Positions 1-12,391 are shown, counted from the first letter of the stretch. The stretch is 64,000 nucleotides of DNA from Imbricaverruca yamaguchii (GCA_034440575.1 JAOTOL010001660.1:4950501-5014500), one strand, 5' to 3'. A program made the numbers and translations. The notes: a model not told the origin generated them from the letters alone.

Positions 1-59
1 GTAATTTTGTGGGATACATATAATGATTGGCAGTACCATGGGAGTAGCCTCAGCTAGGG

Positions 60-231
60 TGTAGCTTGTACAAAGTGTGCAATTGTAAGCAAGTGCACAA
101 GTATATGCACAAATGTTCGTAAGCGCAAAAGTACGTTTCCGCAAATGTATGTAAGGGCAAATGTACGTACATTCGCACAAATGCACGCTTGCATTCGCGT
201 ACATTTATTCTTACATGTACTTGTATATACA

Positions 232-310
<79 letters not shown>

Positions 311-660
311 ATATATATATATGTGCATAGACAGGTATATGTAAGAGGAAATGTACGTAAGCGCGAATATAAGTAAATTCAACGTACGTGAGTGCAAGCC
401 TACTTTTGAGTAAATGTACTTACAGTTGCGCAATTATAAGCAATTGTACAATTATTTGTACAATAATTGTAAGCATACATTGCCTACAATTGCCGACAAT
501 TGTAAGCAAGTGTACCAGTACATGTACAAGTATAGGTATGTATGTGCATATGTTCCTAAGGGCAAAAATACGTGTGCGCAAATGTACGCTTGCCCTCAGG
601 TACTTTTGAATCTACGTACATTCGCGCTTACGTACATTTGCTCTTACATGTACCTGTGTA
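60..660. repeat. Degenerate ~17-18 bp repeats (TACGTACATTTGCGCTT-like)
   Basis: Loose tandem repeats of a motif like GCGCTTACGTACATTTG, read on either strand. They surround the (AT)n tract and reappear in the mirrored arm at 6230-6780. No coding signal is visible; the ORFs here are repeat translations. Confidence 0.6.
236..322. repeat. (AT)n microsatellite
   Basis: Almost pure AT dinucleotides, with a short GTGTGTG interruption near 303. Confidence 0.95.
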
Positions 661-666
661 CATATG

Positions 667-839
<173 letters not shown>

Positions 840-905
840 TGGGCTCACATCGGGTACAAACCTTGTCCGTGAAACCGTCAGCTTCGCCAGCGCTTATATG
901 TAGGT

Positions 906-1535
906 CTAGTCGAAATATTTGCAGACATAAGACGAGGCGAATTCTACCCATATATCTTGCCACCTGTTACCAAGCGTCGACATACTGAAGCTGCCCAACT
1001 TTTTTTTCATGTCCTTGTTGGGCTTGTTCGGGTGCCAGTACGTGAAAGCCATGGCGCTGCCGTCGATCCACTGGAACTCGCCGTCGGCCATGGTGGGCAG
1101 GTGGTACATGCCGATATGGTACCGGGTCACTCCGTTGACCGCCACGAGAGCCGCAACGAAGCTGACCTCATCCGCCGAGAGCAGCGAAGTCAGCCGGCTG
1201 ATTGGCCACAGGTCGCGACATTTCGCCTCCGCCAGCGTCCAGGTGAGCGGTTCGGTGCCTACGCGGTAGCAGCTGTCGCGGTGGCTCGTCCAGCCTGGCT
1301 GACAGCCGAGCAGCTGGCAGCTGCCAGCGGCCGAGAAGGCGATGTCGACGCAAGCGGCGACGTGTGCGCACACGAGGGCGCACCGCACGGCGCTGACGGT
1401 CGTCGTCGTCTCCAGCAGCGCCTTGGAGTGGTTGCGGCCGTCGAGGTTTTCCAACAGCCGGCTGCTGGCCGGCACGACGCCGGCGGCCGCGACCGCCAGC
1501 ACCCACAGGATCGTCTCGCAAGTGCGCCGCCGCAT
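906..1535 (-). CDS. Secreted C-type-lectin-like protein, copy 1 (209 aa, single exon)
   Basis: Likely a secreted C-type-lectin-domain protein. Residues 1-25 form a signal peptide (MRRRTCET, then a hydrophobic LAVAAAGVV core). Residues 45-78 have five cysteines (52, 56, 62, 73, 78) in a PAN/apple-like spacing (inference). Residues 78-209 fit a C-type lectin fold: C78/C89 extra pair, W99, C106, the FQWIDGS core at 155-160, W167, W192 and terminal C205. The inner disulfide pair usual in this fold is not visible. The usual Ca/sugar triplet (EPN or QPD) reads KPN, so classical Ca-dependent sugar binding is doubtful. The start was chosen at the ATG before the signal peptide; the frame is open further upstream, but that part is arginine-rich and not protein-like. 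The copy at 5319 differs at 8 residues. I infer an immune or matrix recognition role, not shown by sequence. Confidence 0.8.
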   Translation of the reverse strand: MRRRTCETILWVLAVAAAGVVPASSRLLENLDGRNHSKALLETTTTVSAVRCALVCAHVAACVDIAFSAAGSCQLLGCQPGWTSHRDSCYRVGTEPLTWTLAEAKCRDLWPISRLTSLLSADEVSFVAALVAVNGVTRYHIGMYHLPTMADGEFQWIDGSAMAFTYWHPNKPNKDMKKKLGSFSMSTLGNRWQDIWVEFASSYVCKYFD

Positions 1536-1655
1536 CGTCCGCTGGCGGTCGCTCGGCTCGGTGTGGCCGGGCGCCCCGGCCGCACCTGCCGCCGCGCTAC
1601 GCAGTGTTGTACCGCGCACACCATGGATACGGCGGCTCGTAAAGAGTCGGGACGG

Positions 1656-1676
1656 TGACGTCACAGGGGTCACGTG
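1656..1676 (-). promoter_or_regulatory. CRE-like (TGACGTCA) plus E-box (CACGTG) upstream of lectin copy 1
   Basis: TGACGTCA at 1656-1663 and CACGTG at 1671-1676 lie about 120-140 bp upstream of the start codon. Both are perfect palindromic factor sites, conserved in the other copy (5179-5184 and 5192-5199). Function is inferred from motif and position only. Confidence 0.4.
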
Positions 1677-1994
1677 CTGTCGGCGACGTAGCTGGCGAAG
1701 GTGAAAAGCTGAAGCATGCGACGGATCCCGATTCGTCACGCAAACTTCGTTTAGGTACACTTGCTTAATCACTTGCTTATTCACGCAGTGTGGTTACTCA
1801 CAAGGAAGCTATCACAAACATCAATGAGAGTGAAAATGATACACAGTTCAATGTACAACAAATTGGAGCAAGAACGGTCGAGGCTCCGGGATCAGGATTG
1901 CATGTCTTTGTTTCAGAACATGCAGAAGACTTGTCCTACAATGCTTCTGTCAGGGAAGTTTCTGTGCTTTAGGTGTTTCTAGCATTGTTTACTT

Positions 1995-2920
1995 GCTGGA
2001 CATACAACTATCGTTCCCATGCTTTCCTGTTTTTACGGGCACATATTTAGCTATCATGACAACCAGGGTGGATATATGGTGTGGCACTGATGGCATGTAC
2101 CCCCACGTGGAAGGTGGCGTCCCCCAGGCCAGGAAAAGGCGTCCCTCTGGAAAGGTTACAGTGTACCCGTTCGAGTTTTTCAGCCGGAGGCGCCCCTATG
2201 AAATAAAAAGGCGGAGTTTTTCAGGAAGGCCCAAATGCAACCAGCCCCCTCGAATTATGCATCCAGAGGGGCCTCTCCAGGTGTTTTTGCAGTGGCGCCG
2301 CTCCAACGAAATGACGCCCCTCCAGAGAAGTTCCCCCATGACAATTCCTGGATCTACCCCTGATTACAGCATTGCTCTCCGGCGGCTATGGACCCCGGCT
2401 AGTTATAAAATTGTGCGCATTCGTGTTTGGCTTCTCTTGCAAATTTGACAACGTCCGTTGAACAATTAAGAGGGAAGCGGTCAATTAAAAAATACGTTCT
2501 ATATCGTATATGTCCGGAACAGCAATGTGGCAATGCAAATTAAAAACCAACGATGAGAGCACGTCCGATCAGGTTATGACGGATTTCTTGGCGGTGCCCC
2601 TTCTCATATAGAATACGAGTACCTGTTATCACAATGGCCGCGAAGAAAAATACCTTTAACCCTCCTATTTGTATTACACTCAATCATTTTACTCGGGCCG
2701 GACCTTCAACACCTCTGAAATTGCTTCGATATCTTAACATTCTGATACCATACGGCAAGCCACGTCGAATGACACCCACATAATACAAATTGAAGCCAAA
2801 GCCACGAACCGCGAGGACTGTGAAAACTGAACTAACCTTTGACCTTGAGGCTTGATCTGTCATGTCCCGGGTTGAAATGCTATTCGAGGGTTGCCCACGG
2901 GCATTCTCTTGATATCAAGC
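1995..2920 (-). mobile_element. Dispersed ~900-bp non-coding module (family A), arm copy
   Basis: The same module occurs four times: here, 3990-4860 (inverted), about 8745-9560 and about 11080-11960. Landmarks are a segment like GGGGTAGATCCAGGAATTGT, a GCACCGTCCGATCAGGTTA stretch, GTGTCATTCGACGTGACTT, and GACATGACAGATCAAGCCTC at the inner end. It has no protein-like frame. Because it sits in both arms of two separate palindromes, it is probably part of a foldback-type element; family unknown. Confidence 0.65.
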
Positions 2921-2927
2921 ATGGGTA

Positions 2928-3620
2928 GACGTCACCTGCCGACGTCACCATCAGATATCAACTGTCGTCGTCACCGTCAGACGTCACTGTCTGACGTCAC
3001 CTGCTGACGTCACCGTCAGACGTCACCTGCCGACGTCACCATCAGATATCAACTGTCGTCGTCACTGTCAGACGTCACTTTCAGACGTCATCTGTTGACG
3101 TCACCGTCAGATGTCACCGTCATACGTCACCTGGCGACGTCACCGTCATACGTCACCTGGCGACGTCACCGTCAGACGTCACCTGCTGACGTCACCTGTC
3201 GACGTCACTGTCAGACGTCACCTGCTGACGTCACTGTCAGACGTCACCTGCCGACGTCACCATCAGATATCAACTGTCGTCGTCACCGTCAGACGTCACT
3301 GTCTGACGTCACCTGCTGACGTCACCGTCAGACGTCACCTGCCGACGTCACCATCAGATATCAACTGTCGTCGTCACTGTCAGACGTCACTGTCAGACGT
3401 CATCTACTGACGTCACCGTCAGACGTCACCTGCCGACGTCACCATCAGATATCAACTGTCGTCGTCACTGTCAGACGTCACGGTCAGACGTCATCTGCTG
3501 ACGTCACCGTCAGATGCCACCGTCATACGTCACCTGGCGACGTCACCGTCAGACGTCACCTGCCGACGTCACCGTCAGACGTCACCTGCCGACGTCACCG
3601 TCAGACGTCACCTGCCGACG
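2928..3620. repeat. 13-bp minisatellite rich in TGACGTCA, 91-bp higher-order period
   Basis: The basic unit is like GACGTCACCGTCA (13 bp). A variant containing ATCAGATATCAACTGTCGTC recurs at about 2947, 3038, 3259, 3350 and 3441, giving a 91-bp (7x13) higher-order spacing. I count nine perfect TGACGTCA palindromes and many one-off GACGTCA sites. It fills most of the spacer between the palindrome arms. Confidence 0.9.
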
Positions 3621-3935
3621 GACACAAGATTCCGCCTCGCAGCCGGATGTCCGTGACAGGACCCGATCAGACAGAACATATGGGTGCTTTGTCGGCCGAA
3701 CATATGGGTGAGAAACTCTGGAGAGGGTCAATAATTGAAGATGAGCCAGGAATCCGATATGGACGGAATCCTCACGCCTCGTCGCTATATCTTCACTTTT
3801 CGTCAAGTGGAATCATTCTATGTGCCGTGTGGTACTGTAACGAATTTCATAAATCACGATAATTTTCAAAGCCAAATGTTGAATTCATTTCTTCGGTCGC
3901 CCAACATTTCTCATTTTCTCCAAAAGCTACCCGTG
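3621..3935. other. Spacer remainder of palindrome 1
   Basis: Unique spacer sequence beyond the 13-bp array. 3715-3772 is repeated inverted at about 7404-7460 (GATGAGCCAGGAATCCGATA). 3770-3935 resembles 10870-11060 (CTCACGCCTCGTCG, then TTCATTTCTTCGGTCGCCC), so it belongs to the same dispersed family as the arms. No gene seen. Confidence 0.6.
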
Positions 3936-3989
3936 CTTGGTATCAAGAGAATGCCCGTGGGCAACCCTCGAATAGCATTTCAACCCGGG

Positions 3990-4860
3990 ACATGACAGAT
4001 CAAGCCTCAAGGTCAAAGGTTAGTTCAGTTTTCACAGTCCTCGCGGTTCGTGGCTTTGGCTTCAATTTGCATTATGTGGGTGTCATTCGACGTGGCTTTC
4101 CGTATGGTATCAGAATGTTAAGATATCGAAATAATTTCAGAGGTGTTAAAGGTCCGGCCCGAGTAAAATGATTGAGTGTAATACAAACAGGAGGGTTAAA
4201 GGTATTTTTCTTCGCAGCCATTGTGATAACAGGTACTCGTATGCTATATGAGAAGGGGCACCGCCAAGAAATCCGTCATAACCTGATCGGACGGTGCTCT
4301 CATCGTTGGTTTTTAATTTGCATTGCCACATTGCTGTTCCGGACACATACCATATAGAGCGTATTTTTAATTGACCGCTTCCCTCTTAATGGTTCAACTG
4401 ATGTTGTCAAATTTGCAAGAGAAGCCAAACACGAATGCGCACAATTTTATAACTAGCCGGGGTCCATAGCCGCCGGAGAGCAATACTGTAATCAGGGGTA
4501 GATCCAGGAATTGTCATGGGAGAACTTCTCTGGAGGGGCGTCATTTCTTTGGAGCGGCGCCACTGCAAAGACACCTGGAGGGGCCCCTCTGGATGCATAA
4601 TTCCAGGGGGCTGGTTGCACTTGGACCTTCCTGAAAAACTCCGCCTTTTTATTTCATAGGGGCGCCTCCGGCTGAAAAACTCAAACGGGTACACTGTAAC
4701 CTTTCCAGAGGGACGCCTTTTCCTGGCCTGGGGGACGCCACCTTCCACGTGGAGGTACATGCCATCAGTGCCACACCATATATCCACCCTGGTTGTCATG
4801 ATAGCTAAATATGTGCCCGTAAAAACAGCAAAGCATGGGAACGATAGTTGTATGTCCAGC
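3990..4860 (+). mobile_element. Family A module, right arm of palindrome 1
   Basis: Inverted counterpart of 1995-2920, with the same landmarks in reverse order. No coding potential seen. Confidence 0.65.
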
Positions 4861-5178
4861 AAGTAAACAATGCTAGAAACACCTAAAGCACAGAAACTTC
4901 CCTGACAGAAGCATTGTAGGACAAGTCTTCTGCATGTTCTGCAACAAAGACATGTAATCCTGATCCCGGAGCCTCGACCGTTCTTGCTCCAATTTTTTGT
5001 ACATTGAACTGTATGTCTTTTTCACTCTCATTGATGTTTGTGATAGCTTCCTTGTGAGTAACCACACTGCGTGAATAAGCAAGTGATTAAACAAGTGTAC
5101 CTAAACGAAGTTTGCGTGACGAATCGGGATCTGTCGCATGCTTCAGCTTTTCACCTTCGCCAGCTACGTCGCCGACAG

Positions 5179-5199
5179 CACGTGACCCCTGTGACGTCA
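5179..5199 (+). promoter_or_regulatory. E-box (CACGTG) plus CRE-like (TGACGTCA) upstream of lectin copy 2
   Basis: Mirror of the motif pair at 1656-1676, about 120-140 bp before the ATG at 5319. CREB/ATF and bHLH sites are the known readers of such motifs; use here is inference. Confidence 0.4.
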
Positions 5200-5318
5200 C
5201 CGTCCCGACTCTTTACGAGCCGCCGTATCCATGGTGTGCGCGGTACAACACTGCGTAGCGCGGCGGCAGGTGCGGCGGGGCGCCCGGCCACACCGAGCCG
5301 AGCGGCCGCCAGCGGACG

Positions 5319-5948
5319 ATGCGGCGGCGCACTTGCGAGACGATCCTGTGGCTGCTGGCGGTCGCGGCCGCCGGCGTCGTGCCGGCCAGCAGCCGGCTGT
5401 TGGACAACCTCGCCGGCCGCAACCACTCCAAGGCGCTGCTGGAGACGACGACGACCGTCAGCGCCGTGCGGTGCGCCCTCGTGTGCGCACACGTCGCCGC
5501 TTGCGTCGACATCGCCTTCTCGGCCGCTGGCAGCTGCCAACTGCTCGGCTGCCAGCCATGCTGGACGAGCCACCGCGACAGCTGCTACCGCGTAGGCACC
5601 GAACCGCTCACCTGGACGCTGGCGGAGGCGAAATGTCGCGACCTGTGGCCAACCAGCCGGCTGACTTCGCTGCTCTCGGCGGACGAGGTCAGCTTCGTTG
5701 CGGCTCTCGTGGCGGTCAACGGAGTGACCCAGTACCATATCGGCATGTACCACCTGCCCACCATGGCCGACGGCGAGTTCCAGTGGATCGACGGCAGCGC
5801 CATGGCTTTCACGTACTGGTACCCGAACAAGCCCAACAAGGACATGAAAAAAAAGCTGGGCAGCTTCAGTATGTCGACGCTTGGTAACATGTGGCAAGAT
5901 ATATGGGTAGAATTCGCCTCGTCTTATGTCTGCAAATATTTCGACTAG
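5319..5948 (+). CDS. Secreted C-type-lectin-like protein, copy 2 (209 aa, single exon)
   Basis: Inverted duplicate of the gene at 906-1535, same length and architecture: signal peptide, PAN-like cysteine segment, then C-type lectin-like domain. Counting directly, the copies differ at 12 nucleotides, 8 changing residues (V12L, E29D, D32A, G81C, I112T, R138Q, H168Y, R191M) and 4 silent. G81C adds a cysteine at the linker to the lectin domain. H168Y lies just before the NKPN loop that replaces the Ca/sugar-binding triplet, so the changes include the surface expected to bind ligand in this fold. Both frames are intact, and the 8:4 ratio does not by itself show selection. The genes face away from the shared spacer (upstream ends inward), so they could share regulatory sequence between them. 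Confidence 0.8.
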   Translation: MRRRTCETILWLLAVAAAGVVPASSRLLDNLAGRNHSKALLETTTTVSAVRCALVCAHVAACVDIAFSAAGSCQLLGCQPCWTSHRDSCYRVGTEPLTWTLAEAKCRDLWPTSRLTSLLSADEVSFVAALVAVNGVTQYHIGMYHLPTMADGEFQWIDGSAMAFTYWYPNKPNKDMKKKLGSFSMSTLGNMWQDIWVEFASSYVCKYFD

Positions 5949-6014
5949 ACCTACATATAAGCGCTGGCAAAGCTGACGGTTTCACGGACAAGGTTTGTAC
6001 CCGATGTGAGCCCA

Positions 6015-6226
<212 letters not shown>

Positions 6227-6229
6227 GTA

Positions 6230-6780
6230 CATGTAAGAGCAAATGTAAGTAAGCGTAAATGTTCATAAATTCAAAAGTATGCGTGTGCAAACCTGCCTCT
6301 AATAAATGTACGTGCAGTTGCACATACGCATTTGCATTAATATATTTGTACATTGGTGCATGTGTGCATTTGCTTTTGAAACACGGTTGCGCTTGCGTAC
6401 AATTGCGCTTACTTTCATTTATGCTTACGTACACTTGCGCTCACATACATTTGCGCACACGTATTTTTGCGCTTACGAACATTTGCACATACATACCTCC
6501 ATTTGTGCATATACTTGTGCACTTGCTTACAATTGTATAGTTTATACGATTTACAGCATAGCTTAGGTTACTCCAATGGTACTGCCAATCATTATATTTA
6601 TCCCATAAAATTACAATTAATTGCGTATCCTGCATTTTCGCTTAAGTACAATTGCGCTTACGTGCATTTGTGCTTACGTACATTTACACTTATGGACACT
6701 TGCGCAGACAGACATTTTACGCACATTTGCTTAAGCACATCTGCCATATGTACATTTCTCCTCACGTACATTTGTTCTAG
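6230..6780. repeat. Degenerate ~17-18 bp repeats, right arm and beyond
   Basis: Loose repeats of a GCGCTTACGTACATTTG-type motif, mirror of 60-660. They continue past the arm end at about 6614. Confidence 0.55.
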
Positions 6781-6879
6781 AATCAATAAGTCGGCGAAAC
6801 AGCACAGTATACATTGTCCGGTGTCCTGGGCCGACAAAAGGTCGACACGCCATGAGCAGTCATCTAACATGAAACATAC

Positions 6880-7190
6880 CGCATGTCGAAGGACAAGTCG
6901 AGCGTTGGCGTCCGCTGGAGCGACAAGACCGACATTTTCGTCCTGGACTCCGACAGCTGCAAGATCAATTCCGAAGCTTACATACAGCTTCTTGGCAAAC
7001 TTCTGCCCACCTGCATGTGTACGTACACCCGAAGGTCGGGGAGACTACATTTTCCGGCAATACGGAGCCCTATCGCACTGCAGCCGTCCGACTGAACCTT
7101 CCTGACCGAGAAAACGCCAGGTTTCGTCGGCAACAACGAACTGTCAACCGACACTCGTGATCTGAGAAGCTACTTAAGGCGGTTATTTGT
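6880..7190 (+). pseudogene. Mariner/Tc1-type transposase fragment, broken
   Basis: One frame reads VGVRWSDKTDIFVLDSDSCK then INSEAYIQLL (from about 6906). A second frame gives DYIFRQYGALSH, matching the family's YIFQQDGAPxH block. A third gives FLTEKTPGFVGNNE (about 7098-7140), matching the TPGFVGKDEW block that precedes the last catalytic region in mariner-like transposases. The block order is right but needs at least two frame changes, and the catalytic aspartate of the QQDGA block reads Y. It is a decayed fragment of a cut-and-paste transposase with no N-terminal DNA-binding part visible. It lies just outside the palindrome arm. Confidence 0.65.
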
Positions 7191-7239
7191 TGCGACTCTA
7201 GGTCTGCACTCAAATCAATGTTAAAGTGCCCACGACATT

Positions 7240-7800
7240 TCCCATCCTATTACAGGTGATATCCAAAAATATTGAGGAACTATTCAAACATCGATGTCCA
7301 TTATCTGTGGAAACCTGGCCACTGTGGGATAGCCGGCATTGAAATAGCATATAGATGAGCAGAATAGCAGAGATAGCCTAACGTGTCCACTTCGTCCTGT
7401 CCGTCCATATCGGATTCCTGGCTCATCTTCAATTACTAACCCTCTCCAGAGTTTCGTGCTTCAGAAGCAATGGAAACAATCACCTCACTCCCACGTTTTC
7501 CCCAATAAATGAAATATATGATATCAGCGTACTGGAAAACACAAATCCCCATAATTTGAATAGTTCTGGCAGGACTTGGATCGGGTGATACTAACATCAC
7601 CCATTGTCATTTGATCGCCCGAAGCGCTCCCCTTTCTGCTATCACAACCCACTTACTATCGAATATTTCCTGTTGCGCTGCCCACTCTTCGCTCCTCGCC
7701 GCCTGTCTCTACAGCTAGTAGCTGCTGGTATAAACATTCAACACGATTTCACATCCTGCTTGGCAACTATCAGCCAGATCTACCGGAGCCCGTAGTCACC
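7240..7800 (+). pseudogene. LINE RNase H / C-terminal fragment, broken
   Basis: 7275-7345 reads DVHYLWKPGHCGIAGIE, the xxWVPGHxGIxGNExAD block of LINE-encoded RNase H. Further on, LAGLGSGDTNITHCHLIARS (about 7570) and CYHNPLTIEYFLLRCP (about 7640) match the family's LxRLRIGHTxLTHxxL and CxxCxxxLTVEHxLLxCP terminal blocks. Frames change between blocks and stops occur, so it is dead. Domain order indicates a non-LTR element of the I/Jockey type carrying RNase H; clade is inference. A piece near 7404-7460 matches the inverted family A border (3715-3772). Confidence 0.6.
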
Positions 7801-8029
7801 TGTCTAGTGGATTCCAATCTGATCTCCGGCATTTAGGCCAACTGGATGTTGCCCCTGTTAACGCTTTGGCGAATCGTGCACCGAGCCCTCCCAATCTCGA
7901 GGGGAATGTGTCATCTTGTTTGTGCGCACAGTTTCACACTTGTCTGCTGAACTGCTTGTCAGTAATAAAACTGAATGTGTTCAGAACTTGTCTTTGTTTC
8001 GCTATGTCGGGAAGCACAGCACGGGGAGA

Positions 8030-9600
8030 TCAGACCGAGTGTTTCATCAGGGCACAGTACACCATACCGACCGGAGCAAATTCCAGATGGGTGAGTAGTG
8101 TGGCGAGGATATTACCAGTGTAGTAATTACACCACGTAACGCTGTTGTAGGGCTGAGTGAGCTCGACACACCTTATACTTCACTTGCGATGACACTGTCA
8201 TCGGCCTTCTTGGCCGATGGATTAGTTGGATTGGAGGCTTCTACAGCGTTCAATGCTGTTGAAGGCTCCAACAGAGACTGAGCATTACACCAAAGCACTA
8301 CTTGCTGGTCGCTTGAGGAACTGAATAACTGACATGCCATGGGTGTAACCACGGAGGATTATAAATGGAGGAGGAGGCACAAACCAGGGGCGCGGTAAAT
8401 TTGAACAGCATAGAGGGGCTTAGCTCCACCTCCACGAAAAAAAAAATCCCTGAAATTTAGCCACTTTATTTCCATGTCATCTTTAGCCACTTCAATTCAA
8501 TGCTGGATTTACTTCAATTTTCCAGATTTACAATTGTTCAAAAGGATAATTTTGGGACCAAAGATTCCGCTAAACTTAGCAAGTTTCTCTACTTATCACT
8601 GTTTTAGGTCATCTAACTTTTTGTTGTATGTGCTGGACTCGATTTCACGATCGCCATAGAGCAATGCTGTAGGTATGTTGAAGATTGCCTTCCTGTAGCA
8701 GGAAGAACATAAAACATTGGACGATGGTTTTATGGTAGCACATATGGACATACAAATTATACAATTATCTTTCCCATGCTTCTGTGTTTTATTGGCACAT
8801 ATTTCGATGCAATGACAACCAACGTGGTTAAAGGGTGTAGGCACTGATGGTATGTACCGCCCACATGGAAGGTGGCATCCCACAGGCCAGGAAAAGGCGT
8901 CACTCTGAAAAGGCTGCAGTGTACCGGTTGAAATTTGTCCGAGTGCAATTGAAATGTCCGAGTGCAATCCGCCCCCTCGAATTTTGCATCCGGATGCGCC
9001 CCTCCAGGTACTTTCGCAGTGGTGCCGCTCCAAAGAAATGACACCCCTCCAGACAAATTCCCCCATGACAATTCCTGAATCTACCCCTGATTACAACATT
9101 GCTCTCTCGCGGTTATGAACTCCGGCTAGTTATAGAATTGTGCGCATTCGCGTGTGGCTTCTCTTGCAAATTTGACAACTTCTCTTGAACCATTAAGAGG
9201 AAAGCGGACAGGGAAAGAGTTCTATATTTTGCATGTCTGGAACAGCAATGTGACAATGCAATGTAAAAACCAACGATGAGAGCACCGTCCGATCAGGTTA
9301 CGACGGACTGCTTGGGGAGCCCCTTGGAATATAGAATGTGAGGACTTGCTATCACAACGGCTGCAAACAAAAATATTTTTGACTCTCCTATTCCTATTGT
9401 ACTCAATCATTGTACACACGCCAGACCTTCGATACGTTTGAAAATATTTCGATATCTCAACATTCTGATACTGCTCGGCAAGTCACGTCGAATGAAGCCC
9501 ACCTGGTGCAAATTGAACCCATAGCGAAGAATCAGGACTTCGAAAAATGTAAACTAGCCCTTGATCTTGAAGTTTGATTTTGAATTATCCAAGATTAAAA
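8030..9600. repeat. Left arm of palindrome 2
   Basis: Reverse-complement similarity to 11080-13665 in segments. 8400-8660 mirrors 13130-13375 (GGGGCGCGGTAAATTTGAACA against GTTCAAGCTTACCGCGCCCC). 8040-8190 mirrors 13510-13660. 8745-9560 mirrors 11080-11960. Divergence is clearly greater than in palindrome 1, so this duplication is older. No intact gene is visible. Confidence 0.75.
8199..8219. other. Perfect short hairpin
   Basis: CATCGGCC, loop TTCTT, GGCCGATG: an 8-bp perfect stem. It sits in arm 2 near a second loose palindrome (TTCAATGCTGTTGAAGG). No function is assigned. Confidence 0.5.
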
Positions 9601-9624
9601 ATATTGCTTTCATTGCCACTTTAA

Positions 9625-10463
9625 CCCGCTCCGTCTCTCGGGTCAGATCCTCACACCCCGTCTCGGGGGGGGGGGATAGCAACCCTCCCTATAAAATCCA
9701 AACCAAGCGCCGCACGAAAACGAAAGAGGTGTCATGGGAAGGCACTCAACGAGTAGGGTCCGGATCCATCTCCCAAAACAATTTCGCCCAAAGTTACTTC
9801 ATCATTGGGGCTAGATTTTCACGACTTTTCACGACTTACATCATGTTTTTGGCTCTGGGGAGTTCATTTTTTGGATATATAAAAACAAAATGTATTTGGA
9901 ATGAGAAAAGGACAGCGAAATCGATCAGGGCCATACAAATTTTTGGCCCCCAAAAATACACTTTACTTTTTTTTAACTTCAAAATCTTCAGTTTTCAAGT
10001 TTTCTTTAATTTTCATTTTCCAATGTGTAGAGCAGACAGGGAAACGTTGTTGGAAGTCAACTTGCCCTAATAAAAATGCTTACTTTAGCCAGAATCCTGT
10101 ATTTAAACTGCAATTTGGCAAATACGCAACATTTATATGTAGTCAAAAACGGAAAAAATGAAAAATTCAACTCGTACGATTTGTTGCACCCGTAAAGCTA
10201 AGCAAACAATGAACGTTTAATTAAAATATCTGTATCCGTTAAAGCGTGACGACTGGTTGAAATTTTTTGGAGGTAACCTCACTTGACCTTGACTAACTCG
10301 TTGACTCTAGATGACCTGACTTCAAAATTTTGACACAGCGTGCCAAATTGATGTCGTAAAAGGCATGCCAAATTTGGGCGCGCTGCCGCGCGCCATTCGT
10401 CCGCTATCCGCGAAAAACCTGAGAGGGGAGGGGGCGGGTGAAGACCCCCCGAGACGGGACGGG
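9625..10463. mobile_element. TTAA-flanked TIR element (family B), copy 1, 839 bp
   Basis: The element starts CCCGCTCCGTCTC and ends GAGACGGGACGGG, near-perfect terminal inverted repeats, and is flanked by TTAA (9621-9624 and 10464-10467). CCC ends with a TTAA target duplication are the hallmark of piggyBac-type elements. No transposase frame is visible, so this is a non-autonomous copy. A second copy at 34269-35111 is nearly the same length, and a third is disrupted at 15879-16915. This copy sits at the centre of palindrome 2. Confidence 0.75.
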
Positions 10464-12391
10464 TTAATGGTTTTCGCCTAAGCCTACTCAGATCCACTAT
10501 CAAGTGACAGTCCATGGTGAACCCCTCCAGTAACATTTTTAACCCGGGATAATTCAAGGTCAAAACTCAATGTCAAGGGCTACTTTGATTTTTTCGAAGT
10601 CCTCTCGGTTCTTTGCTATGGGTTCAATTTGCACCAAGCGGGTGTCATTCGACGTGACTTGTGCCATATTATAATGTTGCTAAATAGAACCAATTTCCGA
10701 GGCTAAAGATTGTGCCAATTTCTTTGGTCGCCTCGCATTTTTTTCCGCCCTAACTTACCCACATTTTGTATCAAGCGATACCCCGTGGTTCACCTCGTTT
10801 AACATTTCAAACCGCACATGTCAATGTCAAATCATAAGACCGAGGGCTAGCTTAAATTGCTCGAAGTTCTCACGCCTCGTCGTTATGTCTTCAATTTTCA
10901 TCAAAGGGAGTCTAGCATACTGCCGTGTTCCGTGATGTACTCTAGCAAACTTCATAAATCATATTATTTTTCTAAGTCAAATGTCGAACTCATTTCTTCG
11001 GTCGCCCCACGTCTCTTCGTTTTCTCCCAATCCTACCTATGGTTGGTATGAAGAAAATGCCCGTGGGCAACCTTCCATTAGCATTTCTACCCGGGACATG
11101 ACAGATCAAGCCTCAAGGTCAAATATCATTTTTATTTTCAGTCCTCGCGCTCCCTGGCCATGGCTTCAGTTTGCATTATGTGGGTGTCATTCGACGTGAC
11201 TTGCCGTACGTTATCAGAATGTTGAGATATCGAAATAATTTAATAGGTGTCGAAGGTCCGGCGTGTGCACATTGATTGAGTGTAATAGGAAGAGGAGGGT
11301 CAAGACTATTTTTTACGGCCGTTGTGATAGCAAGTACTCGTATCCTATATGGCAAGGGGCTCCCCCAAGAAATCAATCATAACCTGATCGGATGGTGCTC
11401 TCATCGTTGGTTTTTAATTTGCATTGCCACACTGATGTTCCGGACATATCGATCTTTTTATTCAAATTGTCCGCATTCCTCTTAATGGTTTGCGAGAAGT
11501 TGTCAAAGTTGCAAGAGAAGCCACACGCGAATGCGCACAATTTTAGAACTAGCCGGAGTTCATAACCGCGAGAGAGCAATGCTGTAATCAGGGGTAGATC
11601 CAGGAATTGTCATGGGGGAACTTGTCTGTAGGGGCGCCATCTCTTTGGAGCGGTGCAACTGCGAAAGCACCTGGAGGGGCGTCTCTGGTTGCAAAATTCG
11701 ATGGTCGGGATGCACTCGGCCCTCCCTTCCAAGGGGGTGCCATTTTATTTCATAGGAGCGCCTCCGGCTGAAAAATTCGAGCGGGCACACTGTAACCTTT
11801 TCAGAGGGACGCTCTTTCATGGCCTGGGGAACGCCACCTTCCACGTGGGAGGTACATACCATCAGCGCCCCTGTATCTACCCTGGTTGTCATTGCATCGA
11901 AATATGTGCCTATAAAACAGGAAGGCATGAAAGGGCAATTGCATGTTCATAGTTGCTACCATAAACCATCGTCCAATATTTTATGTTTTTACTGCTACAA
12001 GACGGAAACGTTTAACACTCACGTCCGGAGGTCCGCGCCAACTTCGCATGTCCGGGGGGGGGGGGCAGATGTCTGCCCCCGAAGATCTCTAGAACAATGC
12101 TAGCTAGCTTCTACCTGAAAACGGCGTTGGATGGCTGGTGACGAGCTCTATCGAAAGTGTTTCGATACATTTTTTCTCTCAGGTCAACATTCAGGTCACT
12201 GGGTCACCATAGGTCAAATTCGACCAGATCAGATGGGACTCAGATATTGACACATATCCCAGGAACTGTAACAGATAGAAACAAACGGCGAACGCTATTC
12301 GACAGTCCTTGAAATGCACTACCGACAATATGCGGTGTTATTTAATGTCAGGTCAACCGAAACTATAACCTCAGGTCAAGGTCATGAAGTA

